DNA of 20,797 nt, from assembly GCA_002221725.1 (NCBI GenBank), contig NJFT01000377.1, forward strand, positions 1-20,797. Direction: 5' to 3'. Position 1 is the stretch's first letter; every line of letters starts with the position of its first letter. The position numbers and the translations under genes were made by a program. This document shows, one piece after another, positions 9,469 to 19,387 of the stretch. The notes below the pieces were generated by a model. It searched no databases and was not told the DNA's origin. It saw only the letters and a list, made by a program, of their open reading frames with translations. The stretch comes from Scedosporium boydii. Taxonomy: Eukaryota > Ascomycota > Sordariomycetes > Microascales > Microascaceae.

Positions 9469-10275
9469 AGGAAATTGCAGATGCGGCTCTCTGGCGTACT
9501 CAATTCGTGCAACTTTAACTAGCGTGGTAAGGCACTTCAAGGTTTCGCGTCACCGGAGAAACAACGTATGGGGCGAGCAGCTTCATTCTGTCTCAGCTCA
9601 GCGAGTCTCGCGGTTTTTGATGTGCCCAGGTGTAACGTACACACTTGGCGAGAGAGGCAGAAGGTAAATGGAACGAGGTGACCTTGGCGATGATCCAGCC
9701 CCCGGGGTTTGGTAGTGAGGCGTGAAACACGGTGGCCACCCGGATGTTAGAAGTATGGAGGAAAATGAAACATCTGGTCTTCGCGGCCGTGACAGAAACA
9801 GTGGACATCTCTCGCCGTCCTTAAGCTAAGCTGACATCTCTCACTGAGGCTGTTCGAGGACCACATCGCTTATATTATACCCGCGGCCTACTCCAAACCT
9901 AAATTTAATACTATAGATACAAATCATATCATCTCGCCAGCCAACAGGCTCTTCTAGCGCGAGGTATGGCAGTGTTTGCGGAAACAAGCCTGGGAGGTTC
10001 CTTTGGTAGGACTACATCCTCGTTATCAATGTAAAGTGGCCTCGGATTCAAAAGGACTAGTTTCTCGTAGTCCTGTTGATGGCAATGTTTTTAGTAGATA
10101 TATTTCTATATACAGGGCATGGTCAAATGAATAGTATTCTTTTCGGAGAGTTTGTCGAGATAAGAAGAATAAGAAAATAAAAGAAAATAAAAGAAAATCG
10201 GTTCATATTTAATATATATATATTTCGTTTGAGATGGTTCCAAGAGAAAAAAAATAAAGATAAAAATATAAATAC
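9469..10275. other. Gene-free spacer, AT-rich towards its right end
   Basis: No coding frame with features is seen. From about 9900 the composition shifts to AT-rich, ending in A-rich simple repeats. Confidence 0.5.
10171..10222. repeat. A-rich 10-bp tandem repeat and AT dinucleotide run
   Basis: The unit AAGAAAATAA occurs at 10171 and 10181 with a degenerate third copy at 10191. It is followed by an ATATATATA run at about 10212-10222. This looks like simple-sequence DNA next to the tRNA-like element. Confidence 0.7.
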
Positions 10276-10384
10276 AAAAAGCTCGCTCGCGGCGCGCTCC
10301 CGGGATTGAATCCCGGTTGCTCACCGCGAGCTACGAAAATTGCAATTTTCTAACATTCTGAGCGCTTCAATGACCACTTGGCCA
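10276..10384 (-). ncRNA. tRNA-like / Pol III-type element (possible tRNA pseudogene or SINE head)
   Basis: On the minus strand there is an A-box-like TGGCCAAGTGG (10384-10374), a second A-box-like TAGCTCGCGGTGAGC (10333-10319), and then the hairpin CCGGGATTCAATCCCGG, resembling a T-arm/B box. The element ends in TTTTT at 10280-10276. An 8-bp stem GCTCGCGG/CCGCGAGC encloses the hairpin. No standard 7-bp acceptor stem or clear anticodon arm can be folded, so it is not a functional tRNA by eye. The likeliest reading is a degraded tRNA or tRNA-derived repeat; chance is also possible. Confidence 0.3.
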
Positions 10385-11446
10385 TTGGTTGGAGTGTCAC
10401 CACTGCTTAAGCTACTCGGTTAGAAGCTCTTGCCGTGGGATCGTATATAAAGTTATCACATGTGCTGGTACCTAGGTCTTGAGGAAGGTGCGTTGGGGGC
10501 TCCTTCCCTCCAGGCCGACCATCTCAGGATGGGTTCAATTGATCATATTAGATACTCTAGCAAGAGGGAAGACACGAATTTATTATAGCATGATCGTATT
10601 CAATCAAATTCCTTACTCCCTTTGCTACCTACACCTCGTACAATTACGATTTCACACCTTAATTGCGGTGTCTAAACCTACACATCAACACGAGCGCCCG
10701 TCAACAGACTCGTCACTCCAACGTGGACCTCGTCGGCTGAGCTCTCTCTTTCTCCTGGCTTGTGTTTTCTCTGTGTTTTCTCTGTGTTTTCTCTGTGTTT
10801 TCTCTTTCCGGGTCGTTCTCGCTGCACCGGTAATTACGCTCAACGCCGTGTAGTTTCGGTACGAGATCTACATTCACCTGTGAGGGTTTCACCAAGCTAG
10901 CATACTCTTACAGGAGAACTCCCAGCTTCCCCCCTCCACTTTCACATACAACAAATGGCAACACAAAGACAGGACAGTTCTTAGGGGGAGTATCTTGAGA
11001 TAATAATTCTTACCTGAGCTTTCCTGAGCTTGACCCAAATCTGCCCACTTGTCCCAGCATGAAGGACATCACATCTCGTTGTACGGATGGTATCTAATCC
11101 TCCACGAGCCCTTCCAAACAAAACTCCACTCAAACAGCGCCATGATCATTGAAACGGGCGTCGCTATCTTGGTATGGCTGTGTGTCTACGATCCGCAATG
11201 CGGGTCATCGTTCTTTGCGGTCGAGTCCATTAAAAAAAGCAAGCAGAAACGGATGATCCCTCTTCTCACCGTCCTCGAATCCGCTTTCGAAGGGATGTCT
11301 TTCTGTTGGAATATCTAGAATTAAAATTTGCGGAGGACATCTTGGGATACTAGTCGCAGGTTTACATAGATTCTCAACAACGGAGGAAAAAGTGATGACC
11401 CCGGATCAACACTCTCCCAAAGATGAGGGAACTCCGAATCTAAGAA
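10385..11446. other. Gene-poor spacer with an 11-bp minisatellite
   Basis: Only short frames without features are found. The plus-strand frame over 10479-10853 owes its hydrophobic run to the tandem repeat at 10761-10804. Confidence 0.45.
10761..10804. repeat. Four exact copies of an 11-bp unit
   Basis: TGTGTTTTCTC is repeated four times head to tail without a mismatch. It lies in a pyrimidine-rich stretch outside any supported gene. Confidence 0.9.
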
Positions 11447-11851
11447 TCATTTTGACCACATTACGAGCCGCCGACCTCCGAGGCTATTAAGGAACTCGAT
11501 GAGGAATTTTTCAATATATGCTGACCATATCTGTCTGGCGTAAAAGAACATGAGGGCCTCTCGTCGCTCATCATTAATTAGAAGTGACGTCATTTGAATA
11601 GATGTGGGAGGCACGCTTTCGCCGACGATCGGGCTAATCCAAGCTTTCCAACCCCATGATTTGTACCGGCCGACGGCATACAATCGACCCGGATGACCCG
11701 GCCGAATAGGGCTGATAGTGTATGCCGAGGGAGAGATTGATAAGATCTTGTCTCGCGATTGAACCCGATAGAGCCACATATACCCGAGCTGAAGAAGAAA
11801 GACAGGGATGATGTCCACTTTTAAGGCAGCCTTGACGAATCGCAGTGACCG
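11447..11851 (-). CDS. Unrecognised possible terminal exon or gene remnant
   Basis: A minus-strand frame of 134 codons begins right after a good acceptor (TTCGGTTAG ending at 11852) and runs to a stop at 11447. It reads as protein: VKAALKVDIIPVFLLQLGYM, then SPIRPGHPGRLYAVGRYKSW, then WISPIVGESVPPTSIQ and FLIEFLNSLGG. The adjoining upstream frame (11890-12038) is in another phase and also protein-like, but no donor of suitable spacing joins them. This leaves a decayed gene, an unseen exon structure, or chance. I recognise no family. Confidence 0.28.
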   Translation of the reverse strand, partial: RSLRFVKAALKVDIIPVFLLQLGYMWLYRVQSRDKILSISPSAYTISPIRPGHPGRLYAVGRYKSWGWKAWISPIVGESVPPTSIQMTSLLINDERREALMFFYARQIWSAYIEKFLIEFLNSLGGRRLVMWSK

Positions 11852-12206
11852 CTAACCGAAATTGGTCTAGGCAGATCACGCGAAAAGGCGGAGCGGAATC
11901 GGTGATAGTCGGTCCAAATGTCGGCCGCTCTTTCTCGCAGAAGACGACCACGTTTTCATCATCAACCTGCCGGTCATCGGCCCTGTGAACCGTTCCGAGA
12001 GCATAATAAACATTTTCCTGTCCGCGGCCGATTATCACCGGGTCTGGGCATCATTTCTAGAGTGTTTGTCGTTCTTTGTTTTCGGCCTATTGTATTTCAG
12101 CCCCTCACGCCATCACGCGCTGGTCCAGGACGTTGCTTCTTTGAACCCCTGCACAGAGATCATTCCCACACTACTTAACCAGCGTTACTTGGCAAATTAT
12201 GAAGCC
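11852..12206. other. Region upstream of the transcription factor
   Basis: The plus-strand frame of the regulator is open back to about 11985, with an earlier ATG there. The intervening sequence has no domain features, and the zinc cluster begins only after 12207, so I treat it as leader/promoter. Confidence 0.45.
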
Positions 12207-14312
12207 ATGCCTTACCCGCGTAGGGTGACTGCATGTGAGCGATGCCGAAAGCTGAAGAGACGCTGTGATCGGGTGCGGCCATGTTGCTCCAAGTGCCGCC
12301 AGACGGGATTCCCGTGCTCTTTTGGTGAAACAAGCACCGCCAGCTTCAGCTCCGGGAGATCGAGCTCTACGCCTTCGAGTCCCTCTACCCCCTTTGACCT
12401 GGCATGTCTCGACACCTGGACCGATGGAGTACTTGAGTCGCCGGTCGCGAGCGATTTCATCAATGGCGATTCTATTATCTGCAGCATCATTGCGCCAGCA
12501 ACTGGCGCCGAAGTCAGAGAGATCCGTCGGCGGAATCGCGTGCGGTTCTCCTGCTCGCGGTGTCATCGGATGAAAGTCAAATGCGACAAGAAGCTGCCAT
12601 GCACGCGCTGCCAGAACAGCGGAGTGGCAGATGACTGTTCGTACATGCATCGTTCCGCAAATGCAGAGAATGCCAACGAAAGAGAAATTGAAAGTCCTGA
12701 ACCCGAGGATTTTAATACTGTTTTTGAGACCTTCAATTCGAGGCACCGGGGATCCAGCCACTGGAGGATATTAATGCATCGGGTAAGTATTTTCTTCGGC
12801 AACAATACTTGCTCTTCTTTTTCTTATCCTTCCTCTTTTCTTCTACTGTCGCTTTTCGATTGATCCATTGAGGGAGAGAAGAGAGCCAATACTGGAGGCT
12901 AACGATGGATATGACCACGTCAGATCAAGGCACTTACCTCAATAGATTTCCACACCTACGCTCAGACTCAATGGGAAAAGCTCAACCACACAACGTGTGA
13001 CCTTGAGCTGATCATTCCAGTCAACTATCCATTTGGAAGTCCTGGTGCGGTAAAATACGCATCACTTAGGTCCGTAATGGATCTCCTATCTAATTGCAGC
13101 TCCTCTGCTCAAACATATGTCGACGACTACTTTCGAATTTTCGAACCTCTTCATCCTATATTCGACCCTGATACCCCAGGACATGGAGTTGTAGCCTTTG
13201 ATATATCATCACCGCCTTCGTCTGTGGAGGATTTGGTAAAGCTTGCACAATACCTAACCGTGCTAGGCCTTGGTTGCTCCGCCACGACGGGGACCCAAGC
13301 TAACAGTATTGAATTCTACCATGCCGCCGAGGCATGCCTGATGAAAACACCGTTCATGTTTCGGCCCTCCCTCGCCACCCTCCGAACCTTATGCTTGATG
13401 GTCATAACGAAGCGGGTTGCAAACGCCACCTGCTGGGCCATTGATGCTTCGTGGTCCTTAGCCGGGTTGATGATACGGCTCGCCGTAATGCTAGGACTGC
13501 ATCATACTTCTTGCGACTGTTCCGAAGATGATGAAGTCGGCTGGGCTGACTGGCACGCACGTAGAAAACTATGGACGACGATTGTCTATATTGATGTTGA
13601 AATAGCCATTCTCACCGGCATGTCGTCACTCCTTCAAAAAGACGAAATGGTTTCTTGTAACCCTCTACCTGACCCGAATCTACTCGGAAATCATGTTTCC
13701 CACTACGACGATCCACTATACAACACTTTCCCCCTCATCATGGAAGTCGAAGACAAAGTCAACTCGAAATCCTCTAATCTGACATACGAAGAAGCCGTCC
13801 AATACAACACCATAGTCAGACAGCTCATGACCACCGTCGTCAACACAGAGACCGGCCTACGTCGAACCGCCCTCGAGATTTTCTTCCGCCGCGTCCTCCT
13901 CGTCCTCCATCGCAAATTCGCCCACCTCCCCGAATCCCCCTTCGACTATCCGATATCGTACTGGTCCTCCCTCGAATGCAGCCTAGCGCTTTTAGTACAC
14001 CAACACGGCATGTTGGAAGGGGGTGATGCCGGCCTCTTCGAGGTCGGAAGGGCTTTTATGCTGGACTTTTTCGCGGCGGCTTTGACGGCTTCTATACATG
14101 TGCTGAGGGAGGACGCGCCTCTCTCAGCGGCGGCGGACGCTCTGGATGGTGCGATTCCACCTCGACAGACTATTTTGGAGACGTTGAGGTCGTCGGTGGT
14201 GATTTGGGGCTCTCAGCAGAGGAAGTCCCTTTGTATTCGCTCGGGTTATTCTCTACTGAAAACCATTGTTGAGAAGATCCCGGACGAGACGCCGTCGCTG
14301 CTGTGTATCTGA
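12207..14312 (+). CDS. Fungal transcription factor with two Zn2Cys6 clusters and a middle-homology region
   Basis: Two exons (12207-12782 and 12924-14312), split by a 141-bp GTAAGT...CAG intron with GCTAAC 20 nt before the acceptor, give 654 residues. A first binuclear zinc cluster lies at C10-C37 (C-x2-C-x6-C-x6-C-x2-C-x6-C, with basic RKLKRR). A Ser/Pro-rich linker follows, then a second complete cluster at C116-C144 (spacing 2-6-5-2-8, HRMKVK). The second exon carries the fungal-specific (Fungal_trans) domain: DDYFRIFEPLHPIFDP, SWSLAGLMIRLAVMLGLHH (about 368-386) and RRKLWTTIVYID (about 405-416). Such proteins are nuclear, bind CGG-containing half-sites and respond to metabolites or control gene clusters. 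The target is unknown and no neighbouring biosynthetic genes point to one. The start at 12207 is chosen because it sits just before the cluster with a purine at -3. Confidence 0.9.
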
Positions 14313-16047
14313 GCCTCGTGTGCTCAGCTTGTGTCTTGGCTCGGCTCATGTACAGTATACGATGAAGAGGGTTGGTTTGTCCCAGTTGTCATCTAATCTC
14401 CGCTACTTGTTTCAATTCCACCCATATATAATACAATGGCACTATAGACATTTTTGAGAATGCAGTGGTCATTGAAGAGTTCCCTCACATCATCCTGAAG
14501 GCGATAGATATCGGAAGCTCCCTTTACCAGCAACAGCAGCCGATCGTTCACTGCTTCATCTGAAAATATTCTCAAAGTATGAAGTTTATTCATAAAGTCT
14601 TACAACTCCAAAACATTGACTGGGGACCATCAGGAGGATGAATCATCAATACGATTTATTCAAGAGACTGGGGCGGCAAATGCTAGTCAAATTTGCCACT
14701 GTCGGTTGCTGCTATCATGGCTCAAGTAGTTCTCGCTACGTCGTTTCAGCTCCATTGTTCCCCCGTCCAAACCATGGCCCGCACTGCTTCCAGTGCTACC
14801 TGTCTGACTTTCTCTCCCACGCGGAGGCCGGATTCCTCTTTCGTAAGTTCTTCGAACCTACTTCGCCAGAGTTCCTAGCGTTCCGCGCGCATGGTCTTCT
14901 ACCCATGGTATAGCGAGCCTCCATGGCACGGTGTCCATAGCCTCAAAGGTGGTCCTGACTATGTCGGCTCCCAGACACCGAGCGCCGAAGCAGTTGATAA
15001 TTATCCATGTCTGAAACGAGTCTGGGTCGAGGCCTTGCTCGTCTGCGACTGGCTCTTAGCGAACTGATGTTGGACTATGCCGATAGCAAATGGACGGTTT
15101 ATATGCGTAGTGGCATATATGTACTGGTTTTCTCGCCATACTGCTCGACAGAAGCATCCCGATTTCGAGGTTCTAATTTCGGGTTGCGAAAAGTAATAAG
15201 TAACCCTCCGTCTGTATCCCTGTTATTATTGGTTTGATGAGGCAAGACCCTGGGCTACCTTGTCACCGCTGTGGCCACCGGTCAATCGGAACGCACTTGT
15301 TAAGGAAGAAGTCTCTTAATATTCTTCGGTGTCCGCTTCCCTATTCCTAGGCCTCTGCAAGATAATTGCGTCCGGCAAGCTCTCGAGGGGGGATCGGCAT
15401 ATCTTGAATGTGAGAGTCCCACTCCTCCAGGTTCTCTATGCCCAGTCACGGATCAAGCGAGCCACAGTTGGTTCGATTCTATTTTCGGAACAATGAGGAT
15501 AACCGAGACGTTGCGGAACAACATCGGGTCACGTCTCAGGTTTAAGGCGGGGCGGCGAGGAAAATGCCTGTCTTCTGAGCGTCATCCTATCAAAGAATTC
15601 GCAAGACTCCCTCGCCTCCATTGGTTGCGGGGTCGAGTTTGGCGTGCTTGCACTAGATTTATACGAACCGTCATGCAAACTTGATGGCAGAGTACACACC
15701 GGTCACAGCTGTGGACATTCGAGATAATGACCCCGATAACGAAGCTCATGCAGCAATAGGATTATAGAATCATTACTGGATTACTCAACATGAGAGGATT
15801 GGAAAGCTCTCTGTTCCAATCAAGCAGCCGCGCGCGGCATAATTATTTTCCCGTCTTACGTGTTGAGACTCGCAGAGGCATCCTTGCATGTCGAGGCAGA
15901 TGAGGGAAGAGAAGAGATGGGACAAGATGCTGGAGACAGATGACGCTTCTCCCCTCTCCATCAATCATCGCCTCTTCGCCTCGATCTGCACAGCGGAATT
16001 TTAGATCCGCCACCTACGTACGCGAATTATACCCAACACCAAGGCTC
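14313..16047. other. Gene-poor spacer with small unsupported frames
   Basis: About 1.7 kb. Two short frames look somewhat protein-like (minus 14593-14393 and plus 14891-15067; see findings), but neither has domain or splice support. The rest, especially 15250-15900, shows nothing I can interpret. Just before 16048 the same frame as the ankyrin gene is open back to 15940. Confidence 0.4.
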
Positions 16048-17443
16048 ATGGGGAAGACGAAGAGGTTTCTCGAGCGGCTCCGTTTCAAGAAGAAGAAGAA
16101 GCAGCTGCCCGAAGCCAAAGCCCCCATAGAAATAAACACAAGGCTAGAAGATGTCCCTGCAACAAACACCAAGGCGGCAGCTCCCCTAGCAACCGTAGCA
16201 GCAACACCGGTGGCAACACCAGTGGCAACCCCGGCGGCAGCAATCCCCAAAACAGATATAGAAGCAAAAGAGCCACCTGTTGCGAAGACCGAGATAACGA
16301 AAAAACTTGCCGTAGCCCTTAGGGAGGTCCCGGACTACATTATCAAAGATGGGAAAAGAGCCTGGAAAAATTCACCCCGTAACGTCATCGACGCTGCCTG
16401 CAAAGGCGGCGCCAACAATGTGGTCTACTGGGGTCTACGACGGCTCCAAGAGACAGACAGTCATGCTTGGAGAGAGGCATTGAACCACGCTGTTCTTACG
16501 TGTGCGGCGCGGGGTGATACACGTTTCCTGTCATGGCTTGTATCTCAAGGCGGAGATATAGGCGTAAGCAATGTCACTGAGGAAGAAGACACGGCTCTAC
16601 ACTTGGCGGCTGGGAGGGGCCACACGGAGACGGTAAAATGGCTTCTCTCCCAGGGCGTGGAAGCTTGGGTAATGAACAAAAACGCGCGGACCCCCCAAGA
16701 GTGCGCAGGAGAGAATGGCAGGACCGGTTGTTTTCTGGTGCTCAATAAACTTAGACCTGGTCAGAGAATCGTCGTTGAGCGAGGTAAGACTGCTCTGTTT
16801 TATTTTTTTTTATCTTTGCTTCTTTGACATTTTCTTTTTGCTTGCCGCGACCGCGACACTCTGTGTATAAAAAAATTTAACATTGCTGACGGGGAATAGA
16901 CGTCATGTGGTATGACTATCTAGGAAACGACATCGGTGATAGACTTGGCGCTTATGATAGACCGCGCCCTGGAGGGGGCGCGGATCCATATCCAATGCGC
17001 CAGCACCCTTGGGTTGCGCCTGGCCGAGCTGGCAGATACTAGCGACCCGTCTATGGGTAGATGTGTGCTGTTCCATTCTTGTTTCCTTTACGAGGTGAGG
17101 GGCTGCGGTTCAGCTCGGCTCCACTACTGGTTGCGAGGATGGCCATCTACATATCCTGAATCGGACAAGTGTAGGAGTTGGCAATTATCGCATACACGAT
17201 GCGAGTGGAATCAACATGGCAAGATATGAGGGCTTCCAAAACACCCCCGACAAGTCGTCTTGTCTCACTTCCAAAAAGACTAGCGAGGCGGCCTCTGCGA
17301 AGGCTTTGGCTGCGGCGCTCTTTTCCTATCTTCTGACTCTGCGTTCCAATATTGGACACTGTCTCATTATCCGTGGAGCCCCCAGCGGCCGATACCAACC
17401 CATGCTTAACAAGGTCGACTTTACGTTGGTGGAGGCTTCTTGA
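16048..17443 (+). CDS. Ankyrin-repeat protein, 3' splicing uncertain
   Basis: Exon 1 (16048-16783) is secure. It has a basic N-terminus (MGKTKRFLERLRFKKKKK), an Ala/Thr/Pro/Val low-complexity linker with ATPV repeats (about 43-66), and then ankyrin helices. The best repeat is DTALHLAAGRGHTETVKWLL (181-200), preceded and followed by degenerate repeats over about 113-236. It ends at a GTAAGA donor in phase 1. Two continuations fit. In the short model, acceptor TAG at 16899 follows a GCTGAC branch site and the frame stops at 17042 (292 residues). In the long model, acceptor at 16942 and a second 43-bp intron (17057-17099) reach an extended protein-like frame ending at 17443 (397 residues), with EDGHLHILNRTSVGVGNYRI and AKALAAALFSYLLTLRSN. 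Ankyrin repeats mediate protein binding; no catalytic domain is seen. A start at 15940 is less likely. Confidence 0.6.
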
Positions 17444-18361
17444 GATATTACATACTATACAAGCTACCTTCGTACGTCAGGGAGGCTTCACTGCGCGGGC
17501 AATGGAAGCTACTCCGGGCCTTGGTGGTGTTTGGGACCGGCTGTTGGCTTTGGTACAGAGAGGCTACCCCCTTCGATTGGGGTGGCCTAGGTAACTTTGA
17601 AGTATCTATCCATCAGTCTTAGCTTTTGGTCACAGGAAGGCCTTGACATTAGCAGGAGGAATGTGGGGTCTGTATTACCTCGGATAAATTCGCGGTGTAT
17701 CCAGCAGATTGGTCGGAGCATAGCAGGTCGGAAAGACCCCCGATGACGGGGTTGCGGCCAGTGAACGTTAGGGGAAGACATACTTAGGTTATTGTCTATC
17801 TAAATCAATGGGGCAGATTGAGCTTCTGGCGATACCCAAACTTTGCTTCTCAGGAACGATGCAGCCAAGATCAACAGAGTAAGTGCCAATCGCCATGCCT
17901 GTCCGTGCCAACATTGGCCGCTGCAGAGAATGGTATGAATTTGAAAGATGACAGAAAGTACGGTCCCGAAAGTTGACGAGACATAGGTGAGGATTTTCCA
18001 ATCCAGTGGGCGAGGAAAGGGGGATTCCGACTTATAGACTAATTTGTTGGGACTTGTCCGGGTAAAGAGAAAGGGGGGGAAGAGTCGGGGCAGGCGTTAG
18101 TCGTTGTCTTGGGAGTTGCTGCACTGGAAAATATGAGTATCTAAGGAAATATCCGATCAGTGAATAGTACCGTAAAGATAGCGAGAAGCTGGAATTGTTG
18201 ACACGGCCGCATGGACCCGTCCTCATGTAGTGAAGTAACGATCAGTCAACCCGTGCCTGATAGATACTCTTGGCTCAGCCGACCAAGATTCACAGGAACT
18301 TGGATCACAATAACAAAACATGTTTGCATTCGTAGATGTGTAGAGGCAAGCCAATAGAGGT
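17444..18361. other. Gene-poor spacer
   Basis: A plus-strand frame at 17440-17622 (with LRALVVFGTGCWLWYREA) and another at 17352-17594 look faintly protein-like and could be a further exon of the ankyrin locus, but no good splice pair links them. The remainder shows only short random frames and the 3' flank of the minus-strand surface-protein gene. Confidence 0.4.
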
Positions 18362-19261
18362 TTACATCCTTCTTTCTCCGTCTACCTCATGAATGTATAC
18401 GTGATGGTGCTCTGCTTCTAACTCAATAGGTGGGCGATCTGCGACTTTCGGGGTATCAGGTTTCGCAGCATCAGGGACGTCATTGGAGGGGCCTTCTGCT
18501 GGGGGTGTTTTCGAATGGCTTCGTCTTCGTCTAAAAAATAGGGCTGCTAAGACAATAAGCAAGACACCCACGACAGAACCCAGCACTGCCCCGATAATTA
18601 CTGCCTTGTTATCTCGAGAATCGGAGGCCTTCGCGGCGGCGCCGGAGTTGGATGAATCGGAAGAGACGGAGGGTGCGGAAGTTGGAAGAGTTGAAGGTAC
18701 CGGCGATGACAATGATCCGCTTGCTTGCGCTGCCTTCACGACTTGGCCACCTACAATGAAGAAGCCAGTGCCCTGCCGGCAACATTCTTTTGTGGATTCA
18801 GAATCAGTGCTGCCGCAGCAGAGACTCCCATCATCGCAAACCGTGATTACAATATCGGTCGAACTCATCGAAAAGTCTGCAGTATCTTTCGAAGTCCGTT
18901 TTAATTAGCATACGCCCCAGCGTAACCAAGAAGCGCTATTGCAATCAGAAATCCACCACTCACTGAGAAGATCATCGGCACACAGCTTCAAACATCCCGG
19001 CGATTTCCATGTCGGGTCGGTACAGCTCTCACGCCAGATCTGTTTCGAAGACGGGTTGTAACAAAGCCCGTTGTCTCTGCAGATATCGCCGGTCCCGGAG
19101 TTACAGCACATGCTCGCTTCGGTGGAGTTTTTGCATGGTTGGTAGTTGTGATCCGGAGCATCCTTGGCCTTGTTCCTGTCAACACCGTTGGGCAGGTAGC
19201 ACTCCGCGACGACGCAGGGTGTTATGGATGCTAACAGGAGGAAGGTGCTGAACACGACCAT
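18362..19261 (-). CDS. Cysteine-rich single-pass surface protein
   Basis: Two exons (19261-18964 and 18876-18362) are joined by an 87-bp GTGAGT...TGCAG intron with a GCTAAT branch site, giving 270 residues. A signal peptide (MVVFSTFLLLASITPCVVA) precedes a cysteine-rich ectodomain. It opens ECYLPNG and carries paired cysteines (52-53, 119-120, 131-132) and DNGLCYNPSS, IWRESCTDPTW. A Ser/Pro-rich, probably O-glycosylated stalk follows (about 151-190), then one membrane span (about 191-214, VIIGAVLGSVVGVLLIVLAA) with a basic stop-transfer RRRR, and a 50-residue polar tail. This is the layout of fungal wall-sensor or mucin-like proteins, and the cysteine pattern is common in uncharacterised ascomycete surface proteins. 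No WSC or enzyme domain is seen. The ATG at 19261 has A at -3 and directly precedes the signal peptide. Confidence 0.82.
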
Positions 19262-19380
19262 GGTGAACAATTGATGGGGCGAAGCCCGGATTTGTCGAGA
19301 TTGAGATGAATTTCCGTCGGGGATAGGGGTCGGATGAGGAGAAAGATCTGATTCTTACGCTGCGCTTGGTGAGAAGGGTA

Positions 19381-19387
19381 TTTTATA
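19381..19387 (-). promoter_or_regulatory. TATA box of the surface-protein gene
   Basis: TATAAAA reads on the minus strand about 120 bp upstream of the ATG at 19261, a plausible distance for a fungal core promoter. Confidence 0.5.

Noticed and set aside
10281..10333. Functional tRNA gene
   Set aside because: No 7-bp acceptor stem or anticodon arm can be formed and the T-loop register is off, so it is described only as tRNA-like.
11985..12206. Upstream ATG that would add 74 residues to the regulator
   Set aside because: The added part has no domain and is hydrophobic, unlike regulator N-termini. The ATG at 12207 sits just before the first zinc cluster in good context.
12171..12761. 196-codon minus-strand frame under the zinc clusters
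   Set aside because: It is a shadow of the GC-biased regulator exon.
15940..16047. Earlier in-frame ATG for the ankyrin gene
   Set aside because: The extra 36 residues are low in information, and the basic MGKTKRF start at 16048 fits better. It cannot be excluded without transcript data.
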